Shown here: positions 1 through 8,435 of the stretch, piece after piece
How the letters are laid out: the number at the start of each line of letters is the position of its first letter
Position numbering within the stretch: position 1 is the stretch's first letter
Source: Variovorax paradoxus
GTDB lineage: Bacteria; Pseudomonadota; Gammaproteobacteria; Burkholderiales; Burkholderiaceae_C
Direction: 5' to 3'
Length of the DNA stretch: 64,000 nt
Assembly (NCBI RefSeq): GCF_030815855.1
Contig: NZ_JAUSXG010000001.1
Location: 4,402,001-4,466,000 of the forward strand
Program-made: the position numbers and the translations under genes
The notes under the pieces: generated by a model
What the model was told of the DNA's origin: nothing
Database searches by the model: none
The model's input: the letters and a program-made list of their open reading frames with translations, nothing else

Positions 1-386
1 ACGGCAAGCCGCTGGCAGAAGACCCGGCGTTCGCGGCACGCATGGCGCGCGTGGAGATCGACCTGGAGAACATGAAGACGACCAACCTGCGGGTGATCGC
101 TGCCGTGGCCGGCGGCGGCGTGCCGGGCGCGGAGAGTTCGATGCTGAAGATTCGCGGCACCGAGATTCGGCAAGAGATCTCGTCGCTGGCACGCCGTGCG
201 ATGGGAGTCTACGGGCGGCCTTTCGTCGAGGAAGCGCTGCACGACGGCTACGACGGCGAGAGCTTCGGCCCCGGCTATGCATCGGCCGCGGCCGCGCGCT
301 ACTTCAACAACCGCAAGCTGTCGATTTTCGGCGGCTCCAATGAAATCCAGAAGAACATCATCTCCAAGATGATCCTGGGCCTGTAA
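1..386 (+). CDS. Acyl-CoA dehydrogenase, large-subunit-like (5' end outside the window)
   Basis: C-terminal part of an acyl-CoA dehydrogenase; the reading frame is open from base 3, so the gene begins upstream. The visible 127 residues belong to the all-alpha C-terminal flavin-binding domain and end in the family motif FGGSNEIQKNIIS. Where many members have a catalytic Glu (YEG), this protein has FGG. The gene stops 12 bases before a second acyl-CoA dehydrogenase gene, and the two probably form a heteromeric PimC/PimD-type enzyme that oxidises an acyl-CoA to the 2-enoyl-CoA. The family is clear; the substrate is unknown. Confidence 0.85.
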   Translation, partial: GKPLAEDPAFAARMARVEIDLENMKTTNLRVIAAVAGGGVPGAESSMLKIRGTEIRQEISSLARRAMGVYGRPFVEEALHDGYDGESFGPGYASAAAARYFNNRKLSIFGGSNEIQKNIISKMILGL

Positions 387-398
387 GGAGAGAACGCC

Positions 399-1553
399 AT
401 GAACTTCGAACATACCGAAGACCGGCGCATGCTCGCCGACAGCCTGAACCGCTTCATCGCCGAGCAGTACGCCTTCGATGCGCGCGACCGCATCGCGAAG
501 TCGGCGCACGGATTCAGCAAGGAAATTCTCCAGCAGTTCGCCGAACTCGGGGTGATCGGTGCGCTGTTCAGCGAAGCCGATGGCGGCTTCGGCGGCGGCG
601 GCTTCGACATTGCCGTGGTCTTCGAGGCGCTGGGCCGCGGCCTCGTGGTCGAGCCGCTGCTGGGCGCGGTGATGGTCGGCGAGGCGCTGGTCACCGCCGG
701 CAGCGATGCGCAGAAAGAAAAGCTCGGCGAGATCATCAACGGCGCCGCCGTCGTTGCCTTTGCGCACGATGAGGCCGATGCGCACTACGAACGCACGCGC
801 GTCACCACCCGCGCCGAGCGCAGCGACGGCGGCTGGGTGCTGAACGGCGCCAAGGCTGTCGTGCCGCAAGGCGAGCAGGCCGATCTGTTCCTGGTCTCCG
901 CCCGCACCTCGGGCAAGGTGGACGACGAAGCCGGCATCTCGCTGTTTCTCGTGCCCGCGAAGACCGCGGGCCTCACGGTGCGCGGCTGCCCCGCCGTCGA
1001 CGGCGGCCGTGTGGCTGAACTCACGTTCGACGGCGTGAAGCTCGGTACCGACGCACTGCTCGGCACCGAAGGCCAAGGCGCTGCGACGCTGGAGCGCGCC
1101 ATCGGCCGCGGCGTGCTCGCGCTGTGCGCCGAGGCCGTGGGCGCGATGGAAGCCGCCAAGACCGCCACGCTCGATTACCTGCGCACGCGCAAGCAGTTCG
1201 GCACGCTCATCGGCAGCTTCCAGGCGCTGCAGCACCGCATGGCCGACCTGCTGATCGAAATCGAACAGGCGCGCTCGGCGGTGATCAACGCGGCGGCCGC
1301 CATCGACGGCACGGACCGCGTGGCGCGCGAGCGTGCGCTGTCGGCCGCCAAGTTCAGCATCGGCCGCATCGGCGCGCTGGTCGCGGAAGAAAGCATCCAG
1401 ATGCACGGCGGCATCGGCATGACATGGGAGCTGCCGCTGCCGCACTACGCGAAGCGGCTCGTGATGATCGACCACCAACTCGGTGACGAAGACCATCACC
1501 TGCAGCGCTACATCGCCCTGGGAAAAGATTCCGGCAAGGAGATCGCGGCATGA
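399..1553 (+). CDS. Acyl-CoA dehydrogenase, PimD-like small subunit
   Basis: A 384-residue acyl-CoA dehydrogenase fold, from the N-terminal helical domain (MNFEHTEDRRMLADSL) through the beta-domain to the C-terminal helices with ESIQMHGGIGMTWE near residue 335. The C-terminus lacks the usual EGTNEIQ segment, as expected for the smaller partner of a two-gene enzyme such as pimeloyl-CoA dehydrogenase. AAGGAGAG lies 9-16 bases before the ATG. The stop codon overlaps the next ATG (ATGA at 1550-1553), so translation is probably coupled to the hydratase gene. The role is the first oxidation step of a beta-oxidation-like pathway; substrate unknown. Confidence 0.85.
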   Translation: MNFEHTEDRRMLADSLNRFIAEQYAFDARDRIAKSAHGFSKEILQQFAELGVIGALFSEADGGFGGGGFDIAVVFEALGRGLVVEPLLGAVMVGEALVTAGSDAQKEKLGEIINGAAVVAFAHDEADAHYERTRVTTRAERSDGGWVLNGAKAVVPQGEQADLFLVSARTSGKVDDEAGISLFLVPAKTAGLTVRGCPAVDGGRVAELTFDGVKLGTDALLGTEGQGAATLERAIGRGVLALCAEAVGAMEAAKTATLDYLRTRKQFGTLIGSFQALQHRMADLLIEIEQARSAVINAAAAIDGTDRVARERALSAAKFSIGRIGALVAEESIQMHGGIGMTWELPLPHYAKRLVMIDHQLGDEDHHLQRYIALGKDSGKEIAA

Positions 1554-2362
1554 CGGACAAGACGGTTCTAATCTCGCAGCAAGGCGCAGTCCGCATCCTG
1601 ACCAACAGCAACCCCGGCGCACGCAATGCGATCACGCCGACGCTGTACGCCGAACTCTCGGCCGCGCTCACCGATGCGGTGAATGACCCCGAAGTCGGCG
1701 CCGTCGTCTTCACCGGCGCAGGCGATTTCTTCTGCTCCGGCGGTGACCTGAACCTGCTGGCCAAGCGCCGCGAGTTGCCCGCTTCCGAGCGCCGCGAGAA
1801 GCTCGAAGGCCTGAACGGCCTCATCCGCGCCATTCGCGATTGCGGCAAGCCGGTCATCGCGGCCGTCGAAGGCGGCGCGGCCGGTGCGGGCCTGTCGATG
1901 GCGCTCGCCTGCGACATGCTGGTGTCGGCGCGCGACGCCTTCTACACGGTGGCCTACGTCAAGGTCGGCCTCACGCCGGACGGCGGCGCGACCGCCTTTC
2001 TCTCGGAGTTCGTCTCGCGCCAGGTGCTGACCGAGATGTGCCTGACGGGTGACCGCATGCCGGCCGAGCGCCTGCATGCGCTGGGCGCGGTCAACCGGTT
2101 GACCGACAAGGGCGCCGCGCTGGCCGAGGCCGTTGCGCTCGCGGCCAAGGTGGCCAACGGTCCGCAGCGCGCGAGCGCGCGCATCAAGACGCTGTGCCGC
2201 CAGGCGCACCGCGCCACGCTCGAGGAACAGCTCGAGGCCGAGGCCGTGTTCATGGTCGAGTCGCAGGCTGATGCCGAAGCGGCTGAAGGCATCGCTGCTT
2301 TCCTCGGCAAACGCCCGGCCGACTTCATCGCGCTGCGCCACCAGAAGCCGAAAGCCTCCTGA
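1550..2362 (+). CDS. Enoyl-CoA hydratase/isomerase family protein
   Basis: A 270-residue crotonase-fold protein. The oxyanion-hole segments are visible: FTGAGDFFCSGGDLN near residues 57-71 and AAVEGGAAGAGLSMALACD near 104-122. It would hydrate the enoyl-CoA made by the preceding dehydrogenase pair, or act as an isomerase or ring-opening hydrolase, since the crotonase family is functionally broad. It starts inside the stop codon of the previous gene. A CaiB-type CoA-transferase follows after 80 bases on the same strand, which fits one catabolic operon. Confidence 0.85.
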   Translation: MTDKTVLISQQGAVRILTNSNPGARNAITPTLYAELSAALTDAVNDPEVGAVVFTGAGDFFCSGGDLNLLAKRRELPASERREKLEGLNGLIRAIRDCGKPVIAAVEGGAAGAGLSMALACDMLVSARDAFYTVAYVKVGLTPDGGATAFLSEFVSRQVLTEMCLTGDRMPAERLHALGAVNRLTDKGAALAEAVALAAKVANGPQRASARIKTLCRQAHRATLEEQLEAEAVFMVESQADAEAAEGIAAFLGKRPADFIALRHQKPKAS

Positions 2363-2442
2363 CGCCGCCCGCCCCGCGCACCGCCTCACCATCACGCCTC
2401 GCACACGCTGCGGGGCTTTCTCGTTTCAAGGGAGTTGCCCTC

Positions 2443-3651
2443 ATGCCATTGCTGAATTCCTCGCTGCCGCTTGCCGGCGTCCGCGTTCTCGATCTGTCCC
2501 GCATCCTCGCGGGCCCCTGGTGCGGCATGGTGCTGGCCGACATGGGCGCCGAAGTGATCAAGGTCGAGCATCCGGGCCGCGGCGACGACACGCGCGACTG
2601 GGGCCTGCGTGTCGGCAGCACCGAGACGGCCTACTTCAACAGCGTGAACCGCAACAAGCGTTCGATCACGCTTGACCTGCAGACGCCCGAAGGCCAGCAG
2701 ATCGCGCGCGACCTTGCGAAGCAGTGCGACGTCGTGATCCAGAACTTCAAGTTCGGCGGCATCGACAAGCTGGGCCTCGGTTACGAACAGTTGAGCAAGG
2801 AAAACCCGGCGCTCATCTACTGCTCGATTTCGGGCTATGACCGCACCGGCCCCGAGGCCGCGCGGCCCGGCTACGACCTCGTGGTGCAGGGCGAAGCTGG
2901 CCTGATGGCGCTGAACGGCGAAGCCAACCAGCCGCCCTTGAAGTTCGGCGTGGCGGTGGTCGACCTGTTCACCGGCATGTATTCGGCCCAAGCCGTGCTG
3001 GCCGCGCTCTACCAGCGCGAAAAAACCGGCAAGGGCCGGCATGTCGAGATGGCGCTGTTCGACTGCGGCCTGATGATCACCGCCTACTACGGGCTGGAAG
3101 CGCTCCTGATGGGCGACGACCCGCCGCGCTACGGCAACTCGCACCCGTCGATCGTGCCCTACGGCGTGTTCGACGCGGCCGACGGCCCGCTGGTCATCAC
3201 CGTGGGCAACAACGCGCAGTTCGCGCGCTTTTGCACCGATGTGCTCGAGCGGCCCGACCTTGCGGCGGACGAACGCTTCAAGACCAACATCCTGCGTTCG
3301 GCAAACCGCGCGGTGCTGCTGCCGGAGCTGCATGCGGAACTGGCCAAGCGCCAGCGCGCCGACCTGCTCGCCAAGCTCACGCAATCGGGCATTCCCTGCG
3401 GCGAGGTGCTCGGCCTGCTCGAAGCGCTGAATTCCAAGCGCGCGACCGATGCCGGCCTCGTGACGACGCAGCCGCACCCGGTGGCCGGCACGGTCAACGT
3501 GCTGGCGCCGCCCTACCGTTTCGACGGCGAGCGCCTGCCGGTGCGCAGCGCGCCGCCCACGCTGGGCGAAGGCACGCACGACGTGCTGCAGTCCCTGCTT
3601 GGCCTGTCCGATGACAGGCTTGCGCAACTGAAAACGAACGGCGTCGTCTGA
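2443..3651 (+). CDS. CaiB/BaiF-type (class III) CoA-transferase
   Basis: A 402-residue member of the formyl-CoA transferase/CaiB family, close to the usual length. The N-terminus has the hallmark RVLDLSRILAGPWCGMVLAD. The Asp of PGYDLVVQGEAG, near residue 145, aligns with the aspartate that forms the acyl-enzyme anhydride in this family. It moves CoA between carboxylic acids, so it could activate the imported acid or recycle CoA from a product. AAGGGAG lies a few bases before the ATG. It is the fourth gene of the catabolic series. Donor and acceptor cannot be told from sequence. Confidence 0.88.
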   Translation: MPLLNSSLPLAGVRVLDLSRILAGPWCGMVLADMGAEVIKVEHPGRGDDTRDWGLRVGSTETAYFNSVNRNKRSITLDLQTPEGQQIARDLAKQCDVVIQNFKFGGIDKLGLGYEQLSKENPALIYCSISGYDRTGPEAARPGYDLVVQGEAGLMALNGEANQPPLKFGVAVVDLFTGMYSAQAVLAALYQREKTGKGRHVEMALFDCGLMITAYYGLEALLMGDDPPRYGNSHPSIVPYGVFDAADGPLVITVGNNAQFARFCTDVLERPDLAADERFKTNILRSANRAVLLPELHAELAKRQRADLLAKLTQSGIPCGEVLGLLEALNSKRATDAGLVTTQPHPVAGTVNVLAPPYRFDGERLPVRSAPPTLGEGTHDVLQSLLGLSDDRLAQLKTNGVV

Positions 3652-3686
3652 AGACGCCCCTCTCTTCCGGTCCCTTGAACAAGTCC

Positions 3687-4685
3687 ATGGCATTTCCTTT
3701 CTCCCGCTCCCTTCGCAATCCCGCGCGCCGCGCGCTCATCGCCCTGGCGCTTCCGCTGGTGGCCGGCACCGCCTTCGCGCAAGCCTGGCCGGCCAAGCCG
3801 ATCACCGTGGTCGTGCCCTTCCCGCCCGGCGGACCGACCGACGTGGCCACGCGCATCGTGGCGCAGAAGATGTCGCAGGGCTTGAAGCAGAACATCCTGA
3901 TCGACAACCGCAGCGGCGCCTCGGGCACCATCGGCGCGGCGGTGGCCGCCAAGGCCGCGCCCGACGGCTACACCTTCGTGATGCTGGCCACGCCGACGCT
4001 GCTGGCCGCGCACCTGTACGGCCCCACGCCTTACGACATCTTCAAGAGCTTCGTGCCGGTGGGCACGGTGTACGACCTGCCGATCGTGATGGTGGTCAAT
4101 CCGAAATCGCTGCCCGAAGTGACCGGCCTGCAGAGCCTCATCGCGAAGGCCAGGGCCGAGGGCGGCAAGCTCAACTACACGACCGCGGGCGCCGGCAGCT
4201 TCGGCCACCTGACGACCGAGCAGCTCAAGAACATCGGCAAGTTCGACATGCAGCACGTGCCCTACCGCGGCAGCGCGCCGGCCGTGACCGACCTGATCGG
4301 CGGGCAGGTGCCGGCCATGTTCTCGGACCTGGTGGCGGTGATGCCGCACATCCGCTCGGGCACGCTGCGTGCCGTCGCAGTCGGTTCAGGCAAGCGCGTG
4401 AGCCTGCTGCCCGACGTGAAGACGGTGGCCGAACAGGGCTTCCCGGGTTTCGATGCCACCTCGTGGGGCGGCCTGCTGGCGCCGGCGGGCACGCCCAAGG
4501 ACGTGGTCGACCGCATGAGCGCCGAACTGAAGACGGCGCTGGCCGACAAGGAAGTGCAGGACAAGCTCGAAAGCGTCGGCTCCTTCGCCGCCTACGGCAC
4601 GCCCGAGCAGACCGGCACGCGCATGCGCCAGGATTTCGAGCGCTGGGGCAAGGTCATTCGCGACAACAAGATCACGAACCAGTAA
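3687..4685 (+). CDS. Bug family periplasmic receptor (tripartite tricarboxylate transporter type)
   Basis: A 332-residue extracytoplasmic receptor. It has a cleavable signal peptide (basic RSLRNPARR, hydrophobic core, cleavage after AFA) and then the Bug hallmarks: WPAKPITVVVPFPPGG, IDNRSGASGTIG and AAKAAPDGYTF. I chose ATG 3687; an in-frame TTG at 3675 is possible, but neither has a strong ribosome-binding site. Bug receptors bind carboxylates. No TctA/TctB membrane genes occur in the window, so this receptor is an orphan within a catabolic operon and may serve a distant transporter or act in sensing. Confidence 0.88.
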   Translation: MAFPFSRSLRNPARRALIALALPLVAGTAFAQAWPAKPITVVVPFPPGGPTDVATRIVAQKMSQGLKQNILIDNRSGASGTIGAAVAAKAAPDGYTFVMLATPTLLAAHLYGPTPYDIFKSFVPVGTVYDLPIVMVVNPKSLPEVTGLQSLIAKARAEGGKLNYTTAGAGSFGHLTTEQLKNIGKFDMQHVPYRGSAPAVTDLIGGQVPAMFSDLVAVMPHIRSGTLRAVAVGSGKRVSLLPDVKTVAEQGFPGFDATSWGGLLAPAGTPKDVVDRMSAELKTALADKEVQDKLESVGSFAAYGTPEQTGTRMRQDFERWGKVIRDNKITNQ

Positions 4686-4734
4686 AACAGCGCTTCGCAG
4701 GCGGCCGGCAAGAGACAACATCCAGGAGACACGC

Positions 4735-6678
4735 ATGGCAGACAGCAAGAAGATGAAGGCGGCCGGCGAGCCGTTCCGCCCCCTGTTCCCGGTGCGCAGC
4801 CTCGCCGATATCCGCAGGCTCGAAGGAACGCCGCTGGAGCAGGCGCTGACGGTGCGCAGCACCTACGAGATCTTTCGCAACGCGGGCGTAGCCTTCGGCG
4901 CAAAGACGGCGCTCACCTTCCTTCGCACCGGCAACCCGGCCGACGCGCCGATCCGCTGGTCGTACGCCGAGCTGCTCGCGGGCATCCACCAGACCGCGAA
5001 CATGCTGCATGCGCTGGGCGTGCGGCCGCATGACGCGGTGGCGGTGCTGCTGCCGGGCTGCCTCGAATACCACCTGGCGCTCTGGGGCGGCGAAGCGGCC
5101 GGCATCGTGCAGCCGCTCAATCCGTTGCTCACCGACGAGAAGCTGGTCGCGCTGATGACCGCGGGCCGCGCCAAGGTGCTGATCGCCTACGGCTCGGACA
5201 GCGAATCGGGCATGTGGTCGAAGGCGATGCGCCTGCGCGGCCAGGTGCCCACGCTCACGACCGTGCTGCGCGTGGCGCCGCATGACGAGGCGCCGGGCAC
5301 CGCGGGCGCATTGCCCGAAGGCGTCGCCGACTTCGATGCACTGCGCGCGGCGCAGCCTTCGGACCATCTCGTGAGCGGCCGCGACATCGCACCCACCGAC
5401 ATCGCCGCCTACTTCCACACCGGCGGCACCACGGGCGCCCCGAAGCTCGCGCGCCACAGCCACGGCGCGCAGGTATTCACCGCCTGGGCCAGCGTGCAGG
5501 TCGCGGGCATGAACGAGCAGGGCATCTCGATCAACGGCTATCCGCTGTTCCACGTGGCGGGTGTGCTGCCGGCCTCGCTGGCGTCGCTCTCGGCCGGGGT
5601 GGAGGTGATCATTCCGACGACCTCGCTGCTGCGCAACAAGGAGGTGCTTGCCAATTACTGGAAGCTGGTCGAAAAGTACCGGCCGACCTCGCTCTCGGCC
5701 GTGCCCACAGTGCTGGCCGCGTTGGCGAACGTGCCGCTGGACGGGGCCGACATTTCATCGATTGGCTACTGCCGCACGGGCGCCGCCGTGCTCTCGCCGG
5801 AACTGGCGGCGCGCTTCGAGCGGCTGTTCGGCCTGCATGTGCACGAGAGCCTGGGCATGACCGAGATGGCGGGCATCTCGACCATCACGCCGCCGGGTGT
5901 GGACGGGCCCGCGGGCTGCGTCGGCTTTCCACTTCCGTATATGCAGATGCGCATCGTGGCGCTCGACGAAAACGGCAATGCCAGCGATCGCGAACTGCCG
6001 CCCGGCGAGCAGGGCATGGTGCTGTTCAAGTCGCCCAACCTGTTCTCGGGTTTCGTCGACCCGGCGGACAACGCCAAGGCCTTCACCGCCGACGGCTGGC
6101 TTGCGACCGGCGACCTGGGCTGGATCGACGGCGAAGGGCGGCTCAACCTGAGCGGGCGGTCGAAGGACCTGATCATCCGCAGCGGCCACAACATCGATCC
6201 CAAGGTGATCGAGGACGCGCTGGGCGCGCATCCCGCGGTGCAGCTGTGCGCGGCCGTGGGTGCGCCCGATGCGTACGCGGGCGAACTGCCGGTGGTGTTC
6301 GCCACGCTGGTGCCGGGCGCATCGGCGACCGAAGACGAACTGCTGGCCTTCACCGCCGCACGGGTCGATGAAGCGCCGGCCAAGCCCAAGTCGGTGATCG
6401 TCATCGAGACCATGCCGATGACCAACGTCGGCAAGATCTACAAGCCCGAGCTGCGCGCCTTGGCGGCCAGCCGCGTGGTGGCGGCCGCCGTCGAGCAGGT
6501 CTGCACCGAACTGGGCTTGGACGCAGCCGCCAGGCCGCGCGTCGGCCACGAGGGCGAGAGCCTGGTGCAGGTGCGCATCGATGCCGCCGCCGTGGGCGCG
6601 CTTGCAGCGCCGCTGCAGCAGCGGATCGAAGCGGCGCTTGCGCCACTGCCGTTCAGGACCCGGGTGCGCTCGGAATAG
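4735..6678 (+). CDS. Acyl-CoA synthetase (AMP-binding ligase)
   Basis: A 647-residue ANL-superfamily ligase that activates a carboxylate with ATP and CoA through an acyl-adenylate. The P-loop-like motif YFHTGGTTGAPK is near residue 223. The motif GWLATGDLGWID is near 455, and the hinge with SGRSKDLIIRSGHNI follows. The catalytic C-terminal lysine is in NVGKIYKPEL near residue 563. CAGGAG precedes the ATG. It lies between two Bug receptor genes, so the probable substrate is the acid those receptors or the nearby TRAP system bind. It is longer than typical 540-residue ligases, with extra sequence at both ends. Confidence 0.88.
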   Translation: MADSKKMKAAGEPFRPLFPVRSLADIRRLEGTPLEQALTVRSTYEIFRNAGVAFGAKTALTFLRTGNPADAPIRWSYAELLAGIHQTANMLHALGVRPHDAVAVLLPGCLEYHLALWGGEAAGIVQPLNPLLTDEKLVALMTAGRAKVLIAYGSDSESGMWSKAMRLRGQVPTLTTVLRVAPHDEAPGTAGALPEGVADFDALRAAQPSDHLVSGRDIAPTDIAAYFHTGGTTGAPKLARHSHGAQVFTAWASVQVAGMNEQGISINGYPLFHVAGVLPASLASLSAGVEVIIPTTSLLRNKEVLANYWKLVEKYRPTSLSAVPTVLAALANVPLDGADISSIGYCRTGAAVLSPELAARFERLFGLHVHESLGMTEMAGISTITPPGVDGPAGCVGFPLPYMQMRIVALDENGNASDRELPPGEQGMVLFKSPNLFSGFVDPADNAKAFTADGWLATGDLGWIDGEGRLNLSGRSKDLIIRSGHNIDPKVIEDALGAHPAVQLCAAVGAPDAYAGELPVVFATLVPGASATEDELLAFTAARVDEAPAKPKSVIVIETMPMTNVGKIYKPELRALAASRVVAAAVEQVCTELGLDAAARPRVGHEGESLVQVRIDAAAVGALAAPLQQRIEAALAPLPFRTRVRSE

Positions 6679-6743
6679 CCGGGCACCGGCCGGCGGGCGG
6701 CACGCACACAAAAAACAAATAAACCATCGGAGACATCGAGAAC

Positions 6744-7742
6744 ATGAACAACGCCACATTCACCACCCGCCGCGCCCTGCACTGCTTGGCCATGGCAGCG
6801 CTCGCGCTCACGGCCGCCACCTCCGGCTGGGCGCAGACCTATCCGAGCAAGCCGATCCGCATGGTGGTGCCCTTTGCCGCGGGCGGTGCCACCGACGTGC
6901 TGGCCCGCGTGATCGGCGAGAAGATGGCGGCCGGGCTGGGCCAGCCGGTCATCATCGACAACAAGCCCGGCGCCGCCGGCATCATCGGCACCGACGCCGT
7001 GGCCAAGGCGCCGCCCGACGGCTACACGCTGGTGCTGGCGCTGAGCAATTCGCTCTTGACCAACCAGTTCCTCTACCAGAAGCTGCCCTACGACACGCAG
7101 CGCGACCTCACGCTGGTCTACCAGATCGCCGTCGCGCCGCTGGTGCTGGTGGTGCATCCGAGCGTGCCGGTGAAGAACGGGCCGGAGCTCTTGAAGTACG
7201 TGGCGGCCAACAAGGGCAAGGTGGCCTACGGCTCGTACGGCGTGGGCGCGTATCCGCACCTGGCCGGCGCGCACATGAGCCTTACGCAGAAGGCCGAGAT
7301 GAACCATGTGGCCTACAAGGGCGAGGCGCCGATGCTGCAGGACCTGATCGGCGGCCAGATCCAGATGGCCTTTGCCAGCGCACTGGTGGCCAAACCGCAC
7401 ATCGAGGCGGGCAAGCTCAAGGCCATCGGCGTGAGCGGCGAGCGCCGCATGGCCACGCTGCCCGACGTGCCGACGCTGGCCGAGCAGGGGCTGGGCGACG
7501 AGGCCTATCGCGTGGCGGGCTGGCTCGCCATTGCCATGCCGGCCGGCACGCCCAAGCCGATCGTGCAGCGCATTGCCGAGGAAGTGGGCAAGGCCACGCG
7601 CCAGCCCGACGTGCAGGCGCGCGTGGCGGCCATGGGCTTCGACCTGAAGGAGAGCTCGCCCGAGGCCTTTGCCGCCGAATACAAGAAGGAAAGTCCAATC
7701 TGGGAGCGCCTGATCAAGGATTCGGGCGCCAAGCTCGAGTAG
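6744..7742 (+). CDS. Second Bug family periplasmic receptor
   Basis: A 332-residue orphan Bug receptor with a signal peptide ending at SGWAQ and the family motifs YPSKPIRMVVPFAAGG, IDNKPGAAGIIG and AKAPPDGYTLV. It resembles the receptor at 3687 in plan and length but is clearly diverged, so the two are not a recent duplication. It follows the acyl-CoA synthetase and precedes a TRAP permease pair whose own DctP receptor lies further on. No TctAB membrane partner is present here. Confidence 0.88.
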   Translation: MNNATFTTRRALHCLAMAALALTAATSGWAQTYPSKPIRMVVPFAAGGATDVLARVIGEKMAAGLGQPVIIDNKPGAAGIIGTDAVAKAPPDGYTLVLALSNSLLTNQFLYQKLPYDTQRDLTLVYQIAVAPLVLVVHPSVPVKNGPELLKYVAANKGKVAYGSYGVGAYPHLAGAHMSLTQKAEMNHVAYKGEAPMLQDLIGGQIQMAFASALVAKPHIEAGKLKAIGVSGERRMATLPDVPTLAEQGLGDEAYRVAGWLAIAMPAGTPKPIVQRIAEEVGKATRQPDVQARVAAMGFDLKESSPEAFAAEYKKESPIWERLIKDSGAKLE

Positions 7743-7803
7743 CCTGTTTTCGAGAGGGCCGCAAAGGGGGTGCGGAACGGCGCTGCAGCTTAGGAAAACC
7801 CCA

Positions 7804-7863
7804 ATGAACGGATGGTCATGGATCGTTACCATCCATGGCTGCTTTCCCTCTCCCTCTCGATGA
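7804..7863 (+). CDS. Possible 19-codon upstream ORF coupled to dctQ
   Basis: A short frame, MNGWSWIVTIHGCFPSPSR, preceded by a good AGGAAA at 7792-7797, six bases before its ATG. Its TGA overlaps the ATG of the TRAP small-permease gene (ATGA at 7860-7863). That dctQ start has no ribosome-binding site of its own, so ribosomes may reach it by coupling through this mini-ORF. The inverted repeat GGATGGT/ACCATCC lies inside it. There is no evidence that the peptide has a function. Confidence 0.35.
   Translation: MNGWSWIVTIHGCFPSPSR
7810..7834. promoter_or_regulatory. Inverted repeat inside the dctQ leader
   Basis: GGATGGT (7810-7816) and ACCATCC (7828-7834) form seven-base arms with an 11-base spacer. 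They lie within the putative mini-ORF before dctQ. There is no T-run, so it is not an intrinsic terminator. It could be a protein-binding site or an RNA hairpin affecting translation. Confidence 0.3.
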
Positions 7864-8435
7864 CCACTCCCAACGAGTCCGGCCCCCTGCTGGACGCCGC
7901 CAGCCCCCTCCCCCCAGACATCGAAGCCGCCGACGAGCCCACCAAGGTGCCGCTCGCCATCGAAGACTGGCTCACGGTCATCATCATGGGCGCGCTGGCG
8001 CTCATTACCTTCGCCAACGTGCTGGTGCGCTATTTCACCGACTCGTCGTTCGCGTGGACGGAAGAGTTCTCGGTGTTCCTCATGATCATGCTGGCGCTGG
8101 TGGCCGGCTCGGCCGCCGTGGCGCGCGACCGGCACATCCGCATCGAGTACTTCTCCGAGAGCGGTTCGATGGCGCGGCGCAAGCGGCTGGCGCAGTTCGG
8201 CGCACTGATGATCGCCATTCTGTTCACGCTGATCGGCACGCTCAGCATCCGCATGGTGTGGGACGACTACCGCTTCGACGAAACCACGCCCGGCATCGGC
8301 CTTCCGGCCTGGTGGTATTCGATGTGGCTGCCGATCGTGTCGTTCGCCATCGCGGGGCGCGCCATCGGCCTCATGGTGCGGCGCGGCCGCAAGACCAACT
8401 ACGCCTCCGACGCGCCGAAGAGCGAGAAGCCATGA
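7860..8435 (+). CDS. dctQ: TRAP transporter small permease (DctQ type)
   Basis: A 191-residue four-helix DctQ protein. The family signature is visible: LVRYFTDSSFAWTEEFSVF followed by AARDRHIRIEYF-like sequence (VARDRHIRIEYFSES). I chose ATG 7860 because the family's first helix begins soon after and because the ATGA overlap with the mini-ORF supports it; ATG 7812 is an in-frame alternative. It forms the membrane complex with the DctM protein encoded next, overlapping by four bases. The probable cargo is a small carboxylate, given the adjacent acyl-CoA genes. Confidence 0.88.
   Translation: MTTPNESGPLLDAASPLPPDIEAADEPTKVPLAIEDWLTVIIMGALALITFANVLVRYFTDSSFAWTEEFSVFLMIMLALVAGSAAVARDRHIRIEYFSESGSMARRKRLAQFGALMIAILFTLIGTLSIRMVWDDYRFDETTPGIGLPAWWYSMWLPIVSFAIAGRAIGLMVRRGRKTNYASDAPKSEKP

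Noticed and set aside
2371..2432. GCCCCGC...GCGGGGC pairing followed by a T-rich stretch between the hydratase and CoA-transferase genes
   Set aside because: The arms are separated by more than 30 bases and the T-run is broken. A real terminator here would also interrupt a probable operon.
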